NCBI GenBank assembly: GCA_009843005.1
Contig: VYEH01000159.1
Coordinates: 1 to 6,957, forward strand
Length of the DNA: 6,957 bases
Origin: Pseudomonadota bacterium
GTDB taxonomy: Bacteria > Pseudomonadota > Gammaproteobacteria > Steroidobacterales > Rariloculaceae
Direction of reading: 5' to 3'
The position numbers and the translations under genes were made by a program. Each line of letters starts with the position of its first letter. Positions within the stretch are counted from its first letter, which is position 1. The notes under the pieces are model-generated. The model had not been told where the DNA came from and did no database searches. It saw nothing but the letters and a program-made list of their open reading frames with translations. Below are positions 1-6,184 of the stretch, in pieces.

Positions 1-71
1 TTATATAGCTTAGTCATATTGGATCGACGCAGCAATACCGCCTGAGGGCAATGAATTTGAAAATAATCGGC

Positions 72-76
72 GAGGT
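72..76 (+). promoter_or_regulatory. Shine-Dalgarno site of the alpha/beta hydrolase
   Basis: GAGGT lies seven bases before ATG 84. The competing in-frame ATG at 51 has only a GAGG placed three bases upstream, which is too close. This decides the start in favour of 84 and agrees with the signal peptide. Confidence 0.6.
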
Positions 77-83
77 TGAACGA

Positions 84-1103
84 ATGCGAGGGACATTTCT
101 GGTCTTTTTGACGGCAATTGCCGTGTCGAACTCGGTTGCGCAGGAGAATTACAGTATCGATCCTGCGTGGTTGGACATACCCAAGGCGGTAGGCGGCGAA
201 GAAGTCGTCCTGACCGAGCCGGTGACGGGTTCGGAAATCCCCGTGGAATTGCGGTTCGTGGAGTTGCTGGACGGCGTCTATGCGCCTATCGGCTTCAGAA
301 AACCTGCAGGCGAAGGGCCTTTCCCCACCGTCGTCTTTGCGCACATGAACGGCGGCTACGGTTTGCGCTGGATCCGTGAATGGACCCAGTACGGCAGCGG
401 TACCCTGGAGGCGTTCCTCGACGCCGGATACGCGGTGGTGTGGATGCGGTACCGGGCCGAGGTCGACACGCCCTACGGTACAGAACTCACCGTCCGCGAG
501 TTCCAGGGCAGGGACCGCTGGAACCGGGGTCCGCTGGAATACGAGGACGCGATCGAGATTGTCGAATATGTGAAGGACCTGCCTTCCGTCGACGCTGATC
601 GCGTCGGCTGGCTGGGCGTCAGCCACGGCGGGGAGATGCTGTTCAAGGTCGCGTCGGAGTACCAGGGGCTGAGGGCGGGCGTGGCGAGCGAACCCGCTGC
701 CATGGATTACCTCGCGCAGTTACCGCCGGAACCCAACGCACCGCCCGAGCCGCCGCAGCCCGAGACCATGGAGGCCAACACGCCGGAGATGCAGGCGGCG
801 GCCGTTGAAGCCCTGCGGGGACAAATCGACGAGCAGCAGGCCATGGAGCGGATCAATGCCGTCGAGATGCCCATCTTCGTCGCCGGGCGGGACCGCGATC
901 ACAACCAATCGACGTTCAGACTCTCCTATGAGCTGATGGAAGAGGCCGGCAAGACGGTTCAGTGGCGTTCCTACGATCACGATCGTCACGGTTTCATCTT
1001 CGTGCAGCGCAATGCTGCCGGTGCATATGAGCCGGACCCGCTGCAGCGGGCGGCGGTGGCCGACGCCATCGCGTTCTTCGACCGGCACATGAAATCCGAC
1101 TAG
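84..1103 (+). CDS. Exported alpha/beta hydrolase (dienelactone hydrolase / prolyl oligopeptidase-like)
   Basis: A 339-residue serine hydrolase of the alpha/beta fold, probably periplasmic; the substrate cannot be told from sequence. Residues 1-19 form a signal peptide: a basic N-terminus, the hydrophobic stretch FLVFLTAIAV, and a likely cut after SVA before QENYS. The core shows an oxyanion-loop region FAHMNGGYG (about 85-93), the nucleophile elbow GVSHGG with Ser180, an acid candidate in AGRDRD (Asp270 or Asp272) and the catalytic His in DRHGF (His302), in the order expected for the fold. A proline- and acid-rich insertion (about 213-233) lies between nucleophile and acid, where cap segments usually sit. 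ATG 84 is preferred over the in-frame ATG at 51: it has GAGGT seven bases upstream and puts the signal peptide at the N-terminus. It is the first gene of a probable three-gene operon. The fold and catalytic residues are secure; calling it an esterase or a peptidase would be a guess. Confidence 0.85.
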   Translation: MRGTFLVFLTAIAVSNSVAQENYSIDPAWLDIPKAVGGEEVVLTEPVTGSEIPVELRFVELLDGVYAPIGFRKPAGEGPFPTVVFAHMNGGYGLRWIREWTQYGSGTLEAFLDAGYAVVWMRYRAEVDTPYGTELTVREFQGRDRWNRGPLEYEDAIEIVEYVKDLPSVDADRVGWLGVSHGGEMLFKVASEYQGLRAGVASEPAAMDYLAQLPPEPNAPPEPPQPETMEANTPEMQAAAVEALRGQIDEQQAMERINAVEMPIFVAGRDRDHNQSTFRLSYELMEEAGKTVQWRSYDHDRHGFIFVQRNAAGAYEPDPLQRAAVADAIAFFDRHMKSD

Positions 1104-1128
1104 GGGCGGTCGGTCCCCGGCAATTTCC

Positions 1129-1132
1129 GGAG
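1129..1132 (+). promoter_or_regulatory. Shine-Dalgarno site for the GTG start of the amidohydrolase
   Basis: GGAG is followed by a seven-base spacer and GTG 1140. The same reading frame carries the stop of the previous gene (TAG 1101-1103). No ATG, GTG or TTG lies between that stop and 1140, nor between 1140 and the metal-binding HxH motif, so this GTG is essentially the only possible usual start. Confidence 0.6.
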
Positions 1133-1139
1133 TCTCACG

Positions 1140-2225
1140 GTGTTCTATTCCTGCAGCCCGGGTACGGCGGCGACGGTAGTCGCTCGGGGCGAAAACGGTC
1201 CGCGCACCCGGCCTCGAACGCTGACCGTCGACCTGCATTGCCACATGTACGTTCCCGCGGCCGCCGATGCTGTGGCGGAGGCATTCGACATGGAGACCGA
1301 TGGGCTGCATCGCTTCTCGAACGCGGCAACGCGCGATGTGAATGCCCGGCAGTCCGGAACGATCCATGAACAACTTACAAGCGTGGAACGGCGCCTGGCG
1401 GACATGGACAGCATGGGCGTCGACGTGCAGGCAGTCTCGCCTGTTCCGCTCCAGTACTACTACGCACTCCCTCCCGAGCTGGGCCGGACGGCCGCCCGAC
1501 TCATCAACGACGAAATCGCCGCTGTGGCGGCAGCCCACCCGGACCGATTTGTCGGGCTCGGCGGGTTGCCCATGCAAGACCCGCAGATGGCTGTATCGGA
1601 GCTTGAACACGTGATGGGCGACCTTGGATTCAAGGGCGTTGAACTCTGTACGAATGTGAATGGCGAAGAGCTTTCGAACGAGCGCTTTCTGGCCGTGTTC
1701 GCGAAGGCCGAAGAACTCGACGCGCTGATTTTTCTTCATCCGAACGGGTTCTCCGACGGATCTCGGTTGTCCGATCACTATTTCATAAATGTTATCGGCA
1801 ACCCGCTGGACTCTACCGTGGCCGTGAGTCACCTGATCTTTGACGGCGTGCTGGACAGATTCCCGGGGCTCAAGATCTGCGTCGCCCACGGCGGCGGGTT
1901 CCTGCCGGCTTACTCCGGCCGCATCGACCACGCGCACGCTGCGCGGGAGGACTGCCGGCGTTGCATAGACCAGCCGCCGGGTGACTACCTGCGGCGGCTG
2001 TATTTCGATACGGTGGTGTTCACGGAGCACCAGTTGGAGTACTTGGCCGGCCTGTACGGCAGTGACCATATCGTTCTCGGGACCGATTATCCGTTCGACA
2101 TGGGGATGTACGATCCTGTGAGCTTCGTCGAAGGCGCGGCCGCGCTCACCGATGCCGACAAGGAAGCCATCGTCGGCGGCAATGCGGCGCGCCTGCTGGG
2201 TATTCCTGCGCGAACGAGCGATTGA
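1140..2225 (+). CDS. Amidohydrolase family 2 (ACMSD-like) metal-dependent hydrolase or decarboxylase
   Basis: A 361-residue cytoplasmic TIM-barrel metalloenzyme of the Amidohydro_2 family. This family includes aminocarboxymuconate-semialdehyde decarboxylase, 5-carboxyvanillate decarboxylase and gamma-resorcylate decarboxylase. The metal ligands can be read in order: His33 and His35 in DLHCH, His200 in FLHPNG, His250 in AHGGGFLP and Asp316 in GTDYPFD. The AHGGG..P and GTDYPFD motifs are typical of the decarboxylating branch rather than of classical amidases. Translation starts at GTG. The HxH motif lies about 25 residues further in than usual, so there is a short, polar N-terminal extension of unknown purpose; it does not look like a signal peptide. 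The gene sits 36 bases after the exported hydrolase and 11 bases before the next gene's likely start, pointing to co-transcription. The nearby aromatic-acid-type transporter fits a carboxylated ring compound or ring-cleavage product as substrate, but that is inference. Confidence 0.88.
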   Translation: MFYSCSPGTAATVVARGENGPRTRPRTLTVDLHCHMYVPAAADAVAEAFDMETDGLHRFSNAATRDVNARQSGTIHEQLTSVERRLADMDSMGVDVQAVSPVPLQYYYALPPELGRTAARLINDEIAAVAAAHPDRFVGLGGLPMQDPQMAVSELEHVMGDLGFKGVELCTNVNGEELSNERFLAVFAKAEELDALIFLHPNGFSDGSRLSDHYFINVIGNPLDSTVAVSHLIFDGVLDRFPGLKICVAHGGGFLPAYSGRIDHAHAAREDCRRCIDQPPGDYLRRLYFDTVVFTEHQLEYLAGLYGSDHIVLGTDYPFDMGMYDPVSFVEGAAALTDADKEAIVGGNAARLLGIPARTSD

Positions 2226-2236
2226 TCGGGGACATG

Positions 2237-3544
2237 ATGAACAAAATACGCATCGCCTTGGTTGTGACTTCGGGATTCGCCGCAATGGTTGTCCTGTCCG
2301 GCCGTGTTGCCGCGCAGCTCGCGATTGATCCGATGGATCCGATTGCCGAGGAGTACATCGAGCTGGTTCTGGCCATGGATCAGCACGACTCCGGTTACGT
2401 GGATGCCTATTTCGGTCCCGAGGAGCTGCGTGAGACGGGTCCCGAGCGGTTTCCAACACTGGATGCCATCGATACGGCGGCGCGAAGCCTGCTCGACCGC
2501 CTGGGCGGTATCGAGCCCCCGGACGACGCACTTTCCGTCCGCCGCGTCACCGCGCTTGCGCAGTCGCTGATCTCGCTGACGGCACGCGTTGACGTGATCT
2601 CGGGCGTCGACATGAGCTTCGATGAGGAGACACGGCTGGTTTTCGGCGCCGTTGCGCCGAAACACGAAGACGTTCACTTCGAGGCAATCCTGCAGGAGAT
2701 CGATGCGCTCCTGCCCGGCGAAGGCGACCTGAACGCCCGGGCGGTGACCTTCCGCGATGCGTTCGTGATACCGCCCGATCGGCTTGCCGCCGTGTTCGAC
2801 GCCGCGATAGACGAGTGCCGGCGCCGTACACGCCAGCACATCGAATTGCCCGAGGGTGAGGATTTTACCCTGGAGTACGTCACCGACAGGCCGTGGAGCG
2901 GCTACAACTGGTTCAGGGGCAACGCCTACAGTCTCATCCAGATCAACACGGATTTGCCCCGGCACATCGATCGGGCCGTCGACCTGGGTTGCCATGAAGG
3001 TTATCCGGGCCACCACACCTACGGTTCGCTGACGGAAAGAGAGTTATACCGGGAACGCGGCTGGATCGAGTTCTCGGTCTACCCGCTGTTCAGTCCGACG
3101 GCGCTCCTGAGCGAAGGCAGCGCCAACTTCGGTATCGATCTGGCGTTTCCGGGTGCGGAACGGATCGCCTTCGAGACGGAAATCCTGTTTCCCCTGGCCG
3201 GCCTCAACGTGGATGAGGCCGAGCGCTACTACCGCTACCTGGAACTGCGTACCGAACTCGGCTACGCACGCATCGAAGTGGCCAGGGACTACATGGATGG
3301 CCTGATCACCCGGGCGCAGGCGGTGGACCGGCTACAGCGCTTCCAACTGATTTCCGTCGAGGAGGCCGAGCAGTCGCTGGACTTTATCGAAACCTACGGG
3401 ACGTACGTGATCAACTACACCCTCGGCCAGGACCTCGTGCGGGACTACATCCAGAGAGAAGCGGGTGACGATCCGGCTCGCCGCTGGGCACTGTTCGAGC
3501 GGCTGTTATCCGAGCCATTCTCGGTCAGTGAGATCGGCGGATAG
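2237..3544 (+). CDS. Exported DUF885-like putative metallohydrolase/peptidase
   Basis: A 435-residue exported protein. The N-terminus MNKIRIALVV followed by a hydrophobic stretch and RVAAQLA is a signal peptide, with a likely cut after VAA. The central motif HEGYPGHH (residues 253-260) matches the HE..PGHH signature of DUF885 proteins, presumed zinc-dependent peptidase-like enzymes. A second acidic candidate ligand is Glu293 in LLSEGSANFG, about 40 residues on, as in gluzincin-like folds. The rest is mostly helical, and the C-terminal part is rich in acidic and aromatic residues (AERYYRYLELRTELGYARI). At 435 residues it is shorter than many DUF885 proteins, which commonly exceed 500. The frame is open from TTG 2222, overlapping the previous stop, but ATG 2237 gives the better signal peptide and has GGGGA just upstream. 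ATG 2234 is also possible. It is the last gene of the probable operon. The family call is fairly sure; the substrate is unknown. Confidence 0.75.
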   Translation: MNKIRIALVVTSGFAAMVVLSGRVAAQLAIDPMDPIAEEYIELVLAMDQHDSGYVDAYFGPEELRETGPERFPTLDAIDTAARSLLDRLGGIEPPDDALSVRRVTALAQSLISLTARVDVISGVDMSFDEETRLVFGAVAPKHEDVHFEAILQEIDALLPGEGDLNARAVTFRDAFVIPPDRLAAVFDAAIDECRRRTRQHIELPEGEDFTLEYVTDRPWSGYNWFRGNAYSLIQINTDLPRHIDRAVDLGCHEGYPGHHTYGSLTERELYRERGWIEFSVYPLFSPTALLSEGSANFGIDLAFPGAERIAFETEILFPLAGLNVDEAERYYRYLELRTELGYARIEVARDYMDGLITRAQAVDRLQRFQLISVEEAEQSLDFIETYGTYVINYTLGQDLVRDYIQREAGDDPARRWALFERLLSEPFSVSEIGG

Positions 3545-3590
3545 CGGAAAGCCGGACTTACAGGGCCATTGACCCGCCCGGGACCGGACC

Positions 3591-4574
3591 TCAGTACACC
3601 TCGACCATACAGCGCGGCGTGGCCCGCACGCCCCGGCGCACCTGGCTCAGCTGCCAGTCGGCGGGATCCACATTGGCCAGGGACTTCTTGACCGTGAAGT
3701 ACCCGTCGCCCACGCCGTGCCGCGCCATGGACTGGAACAGGCCGCTCTGCATGCCGGCCAGTCCGCATATATACAGCAGCGTACGCGGGTTGGCGAGCAC
3801 CGGACCGAAGAAATCCATCTGTTCGTCCATCAGGTGGTGAACGTACTGGCCGCGGCGGCCGTCCGGGCGCGTCTCCCGGCTGATCGCCGTGTGATAGTGG
3901 AAGTTGGGGTGCTCGGCGGCCATTTCCGTAAACAGGTCGTCGTAAATGAGGTCGGTGGTATAGGGCGCGCCCATGACCAGGTGGATCTGGCTCGAGATGG
4001 GATTGCGCTGCAGCAGTTCCATGGCCATGCCCCGAAACGGCGCGATGCCCGTTCCCGTGGCGACGAAGACGTAGTCGTGATTTTCCCTCGAAGCGGATTC
4101 GGGTAGCAGGAACCGTTTACCGTTGGGTCCGGAGACCTTGATGGGGTCCCCTGGCCGCAGGTCGCACATGTAATTGCTGCACACGCCCAGGAACAGGCTG
4201 TGATCGCCCGGGTCGTCGCCCTTCTTCTGTGGGTAACGTTCGTCGATGACCCGCTTGGTCGTGGTCGATATCACGCAACCGGCGCCGTCCTCCCCATCGT
4301 CGGGACAGGCGATGGAGTACAGGCGCACCTTGTGCGGTTTGCCTCGCTCATCCATGCCCGGCGCGAGTACGCCGAACGCCTGACCCACCAGGCAACGGCC
4401 TTCCAGCGGCGTGCCGCTGATGTCGATGGCTGTGTGCCTGACGAAACTTGCCGACTTGCCCCTGAGACACGAATCGTTGGAGACGATGCGACCGGTAACG
4501 GGTTCCTTGACGGTGGCCAGCCCCAGTGGGGCGGCGGGCAGGGTTGGGATATGCGGGTCGGCGTTCGCGGACAT
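3591..4574 (-). CDS. Plant-type ferredoxin-NADP+ reductase
   Basis: A 327-residue FAD enzyme that moves electrons between NADPH and ferredoxin or flavodoxin. The plant/cyanobacterial signatures are nearly complete: PHKVRLYSIA with the FAD-binding R84-x-Y86-S87, GVCSNYMCDL (130-139), the NADP-binding ATGTGIAPFR (172-181), AISRE with Ser232 and Arg233 plus Tyr244 for the 2'-phosphate, YICGLAGM with Cys270, and the C-terminal VEVY with Glu325 and the FAD-stacking Tyr327. The stretch around DISGTPLEG and LAPGMDERGKPHK also resembles the reductase half of BoxA (benzoyl-CoA epoxidase reductase), but no N-terminal iron-sulfur domain is present. About 14 extra residues lie between the tryptophan near the end and VEVY. 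The start is ATG 4574, with GAGG seven bases upstream. The frame is open to TTG 4613, but that lies upstream of the predicted transcription start. The gene converges on the left operon with 46 bases between stops. The family is certain; the electron partner is unknown. Confidence 0.92.
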   Translation of the reverse strand: MSANADPHIPTLPAAPLGLATVKEPVTGRIVSNDSCLRGKSASFVRHTAIDISGTPLEGRCLVGQAFGVLAPGMDERGKPHKVRLYSIACPDDGEDGAGCVISTTTKRVIDERYPQKKGDDPGDHSLFLGVCSNYMCDLRPGDPIKVSGPNGKRFLLPESASRENHDYVFVATGTGIAPFRGMAMELLQRNPISSQIHLVMGAPYTTDLIYDDLFTEMAAEHPNFHYHTAISRETRPDGRRGQYVHHLMDEQMDFFGPVLANPRTLLYICGLAGMQSGLFQSMARHGVGDGYFTVKKSLANVDPADWQLSQVRRGVRATPRCMVEVY

Positions 4575-4581
4575 GGAGGGG

Positions 4582-4585
4582 CCTC
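4582..4585 (-). promoter_or_regulatory. Shine-Dalgarno site of the ferredoxin-NADP+ reductase
   Basis: GAGG on the minus strand is followed by seven bases and ATG 4574. The alternative TTG at 4613 has no comparable site. This fixes the start at 4574. Confidence 0.6.
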
Positions 4586-4600
4586 GGGAAAGGACGGCGA

Positions 4601-4629
4601 ATTGTAACAGCAAGGTCCGGGGGTAACCA
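4601..4629 (-). promoter_or_regulatory. Extended -10 sigma70-type promoter of the reductase gene
   Basis: Read on the minus strand, TGTTACAAT gives a -10 box TACAAT (4606-4601) preceded by the extended TG element. A weak -35, TGGTTA (4629-4624), sits 17 bases upstream. Transcription would start near 4594, leaving a leader of about 20 bases that contains the Shine-Dalgarno site and ATG 4574. It shows that the reductase need not depend on read-through from the transporter gene. Confidence 0.55.
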
Positions 4630-4672
4630 CGCGCACGGCGCCCCGCACGACCGTGGCGCCGGTCAGTGCGCG
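4630..4672. repeat. GC-rich inverted repeat between transporter and reductase genes
   Basis: CGCGCAC followed directly by GGCGCC (4630-4642) can pair with GGCGCC (4655-4660) and GTGCGCG (4666-4672). This leaves a 12-base loop and a five-base GGTCA bulge on one arm. It lies just downstream of the transporter stop and directly abuts the predicted -35 of the reductase promoter. No run of T follows it on the minus strand, so it is not a standard intrinsic terminator. It could be a pause or mRNA 3'-end structure for the transporter transcript, or a protein-binding site. Confidence 0.5.
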
Positions 4673-4706
4673 TTGCGAACGGCTTCAGCGGCCCCAGTCG
4701 TCCGGA

Positions 4707-6041
4707 TCAGCGCCGGTCAGGCAGCAATTCTCTCGCCCGCAACAGGAAAATGGCGGCGGCTGCCAGGACCAGCGGGACGGCGAATACCTGAAAGCTCTCC
4801 CCCATGCCCAGTCCCTGGGCCACCAGCCAGCCCGCGAAGATGGGACCGATTATCGCGCCCGTGCGACCCGCACCGATGGCCCAGCCGACGCCCGTATTGC
4901 GGATGAGCGTGGGATAGATTCGCGCCGCGGCCACGTAGATGCCGATGAACCCGCCCTCCATGGTGAAGCCGATGAGTCCGATGGCCACCATGATCATCAG
5001 CGGCGAGGCGAAGGCCTGGAAGCCCCACATGAGCACGGCCGCAAGCCCCAGCCAGGCGATGATGATGTGTTTCAACCCGAATCGGTCGGCCAGATATCCC
5101 AGCGAAATCATCCCCAGGAAGGCGCTGAGATTCAGCACGACGCTGGCATAGATGGCGCGGTCGAGCGGCAACCCGGCATTGCGGCCCAGTTGCGGCACCC
5201 AGCTCAGCAGGAAATAGAGCGTGCCGAACGCCATAAAGAAGGCTACCCACAAGAGCAACGTGGACCGTCGGTGTTTGGCCGAGAACAGGGCTGCGACGCC
5301 GGAAGTCAGTGCAGTCACGCCGCCGCTGGTCTCCTGCGCCTCCGGCAGGGCCGGCAGCTCATCGATGGTGTCGTGCCCCATGCGTTGAAGAATCCTGTTG
5401 ACGCTTTCGAGCGCCCCCGGCGGTTGCCTCTTCAGGAGGAATTCCAGCGACTCCGGCATCCAGAGAGCCACCATGGGCAGCACGGCGGCGGTGAGTATGC
5501 CGGCCAGCAGGAAGACCGACGGCCAGCCGAAGGAGGGCAGCATGTTGCCCTCGACGACGATAATCCCGAGCAAGGCAGCCCCTACCGGGTAGCCGGCCTG
5601 TACGAAGGTAACGGACAGGTTGCGGCGGCGGCGCGGCGAAAATTCAGCGGCCATCGTAGCCATGCTGGCGAGAACTCCGCCCACGCCGAGACCCGTGACA
5701 AACCGCAGCACGTAGAGATGCGGGATGGTTTGGGCGAACGCCGTGGCGATCATGCCTACCGTGATGATCGACAGGCAGAGCATGATCAACTTACGCCGGC
5801 CGATCACATCCGCCAGCGGCGCGAGAAACAGAGAGCCCAGGGCCATGCCGAACAACGCAGCGCTGAATACGCGCCCGAGTTGAGTGGCCGGTATCTGCCA
5901 ATCCTGCGAGAGTACCGGCGCGGCCAGCGAAATCGCAAGCACGTCCATGCCGTCGAGCATGTTGATGAAGAAGCACAAGCCGATCACGACGAACTGCAGC
6001 GAAGTGAACGGGCTTTCGTCGATGGTGTTGCGAACGTCCAT
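4707..6041 (-). CDS. MFS transporter, aromatic acid:H+ symporter (AAHS, PcaK-like) type
   Basis: A 444-residue inner-membrane protein with twelve predicted membrane segments and a central cytoplasmic loop (about 200-255), the normal MFS layout. AAHS hallmarks are visible: LDGMD in segment 1 (29-33), PLADVIGRR in the 2-3 loop (75-83), RFVTGLGVGG in segment 4 (113-122), PESLEFLLKR after segment 6 (196-205), GYLADRFG in the 8-9 loop (315-322) and PTLIRNTGVGWA before segment 11 (377-388). Known members import 4-hydroxybenzoate, protocatechuate, benzoate, gallate or similar acids with protons; the exact substrate cannot be assigned. ATG 6041 gives the N-terminus MDVRNTIDESPF, typical of this family just ahead of segment 1. 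GTG 6062 is an in-frame alternative adding seven residues; neither start has a strong Shine-Dalgarno site. It is divergent from fabA and lies upstream of the reductase on the same strand, 132 bases apart. Confidence 0.9.
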   Translation of the reverse strand: MDVRNTIDESPFTSLQFVVIGLCFFINMLDGMDVLAISLAAPVLSQDWQIPATQLGRVFSAALFGMALGSLFLAPLADVIGRRKLIMLCLSIITVGMIATAFAQTIPHLYVLRFVTGLGVGGVLASMATMAAEFSPRRRRNLSVTFVQAGYPVGAALLGIIVVEGNMLPSFGWPSVFLLAGILTAAVLPMVALWMPESLEFLLKRQPPGALESVNRILQRMGHDTIDELPALPEAQETSGGVTALTSGVAALFSAKHRRSTLLLWVAFFMAFGTLYFLLSWVPQLGRNAGLPLDRAIYASVVLNLSAFLGMISLGYLADRFGLKHIIIAWLGLAAVLMWGFQAFASPLMIMVAIGLIGFTMEGGFIGIYVAAARIYPTLIRNTGVGWAIGAGRTGAIIGPIFAGWLVAQGLGMGESFQVFAVPLVLAAAAIFLLRARELLPDRR

Positions 6042-6076
6042 GATCGGTTGCCGGTGACTCACGTTGATTGGCGGCG

Positions 6077-6082
6077 ATTATA
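6077..6082 (-). promoter_or_regulatory. -10 box (TATAAT) for the MFS transporter
   Basis: A perfect TATAAT on the minus strand would start transcription around 6070, giving a leader of about 29 bases to ATG 6041 but only about 8 to GTG 6062. The expected -35 position (about 6100-6105) reads CATCCA and is poor, so an activator may be needed. This is a candidate only. Confidence 0.4.
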
Positions 6083-6095
6083 CGTGAGGGGCCTG

Positions 6096-6183
6096 TTGGT
6101 GGATGCGCGCTGCCCGGCTCCTGCCGATCACATGAAACCCTGCGCTTTCCGGGGCGCTCCGTGTAATTTTGGTGGGATGCGCG
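6096..6183. repeat. Pair of imperfect direct repeats in the divergent MFS-fabA promoter region
   Basis: TTGGTGGATGCGCG at 6096-6109 recurs as TTGGTGGGATGCGCG at 6169-6183, identical except for one extra G. The copies are about 74 bases apart, close to seven helical turns. The first overlaps the expected -35 region of the transporter promoter; the second ends just before the first possible fabA start. The arrangement resembles paired operators but no regulator gene is in view. Confidence 0.5.
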
Positions 6184-6184
6184 T

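Noticed and set aside
1..50. Promoter or end of an upstream gene at the left edge.
   Set aside because: The AT-rich start contains TATATA-like and TTGGAT-like pieces, but no -35/-10 pair with acceptable spacing and no supported coding end.
1101..1142. Read-through fusion of the first two operon genes, which share a reading frame separated by one TAG.
   Set aside because: A good ribosome-binding site precedes GTG 1140, a signal peptide on one gene but not the other argues for separate proteins, and no recoding signal is visible.
720..2531. A 603-codon open frame on the minus strand across the alpha/beta hydrolase and amidohydrolase genes.
   Set aside because: It is antisense to two genes with clear catalytic motifs, rich in Arg, His and Pro, with no recognisable domain. 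This is typical of a GC-rich shadow frame.
2087..3016. A 309-codon open frame on the minus strand opposite the DUF885-like gene.
   Set aside because: It is antisense to a protein with a signal peptide and the HEGYPGHH motif, and nothing in its own sequence is recognisable.
3545..3590. Possible bidirectional terminator between the convergent DUF885-like and reductase genes.
   Set aside because: The GC-rich 46 bases contain only short self-complementary pieces such as CCCGGG and no T tract on either strand.
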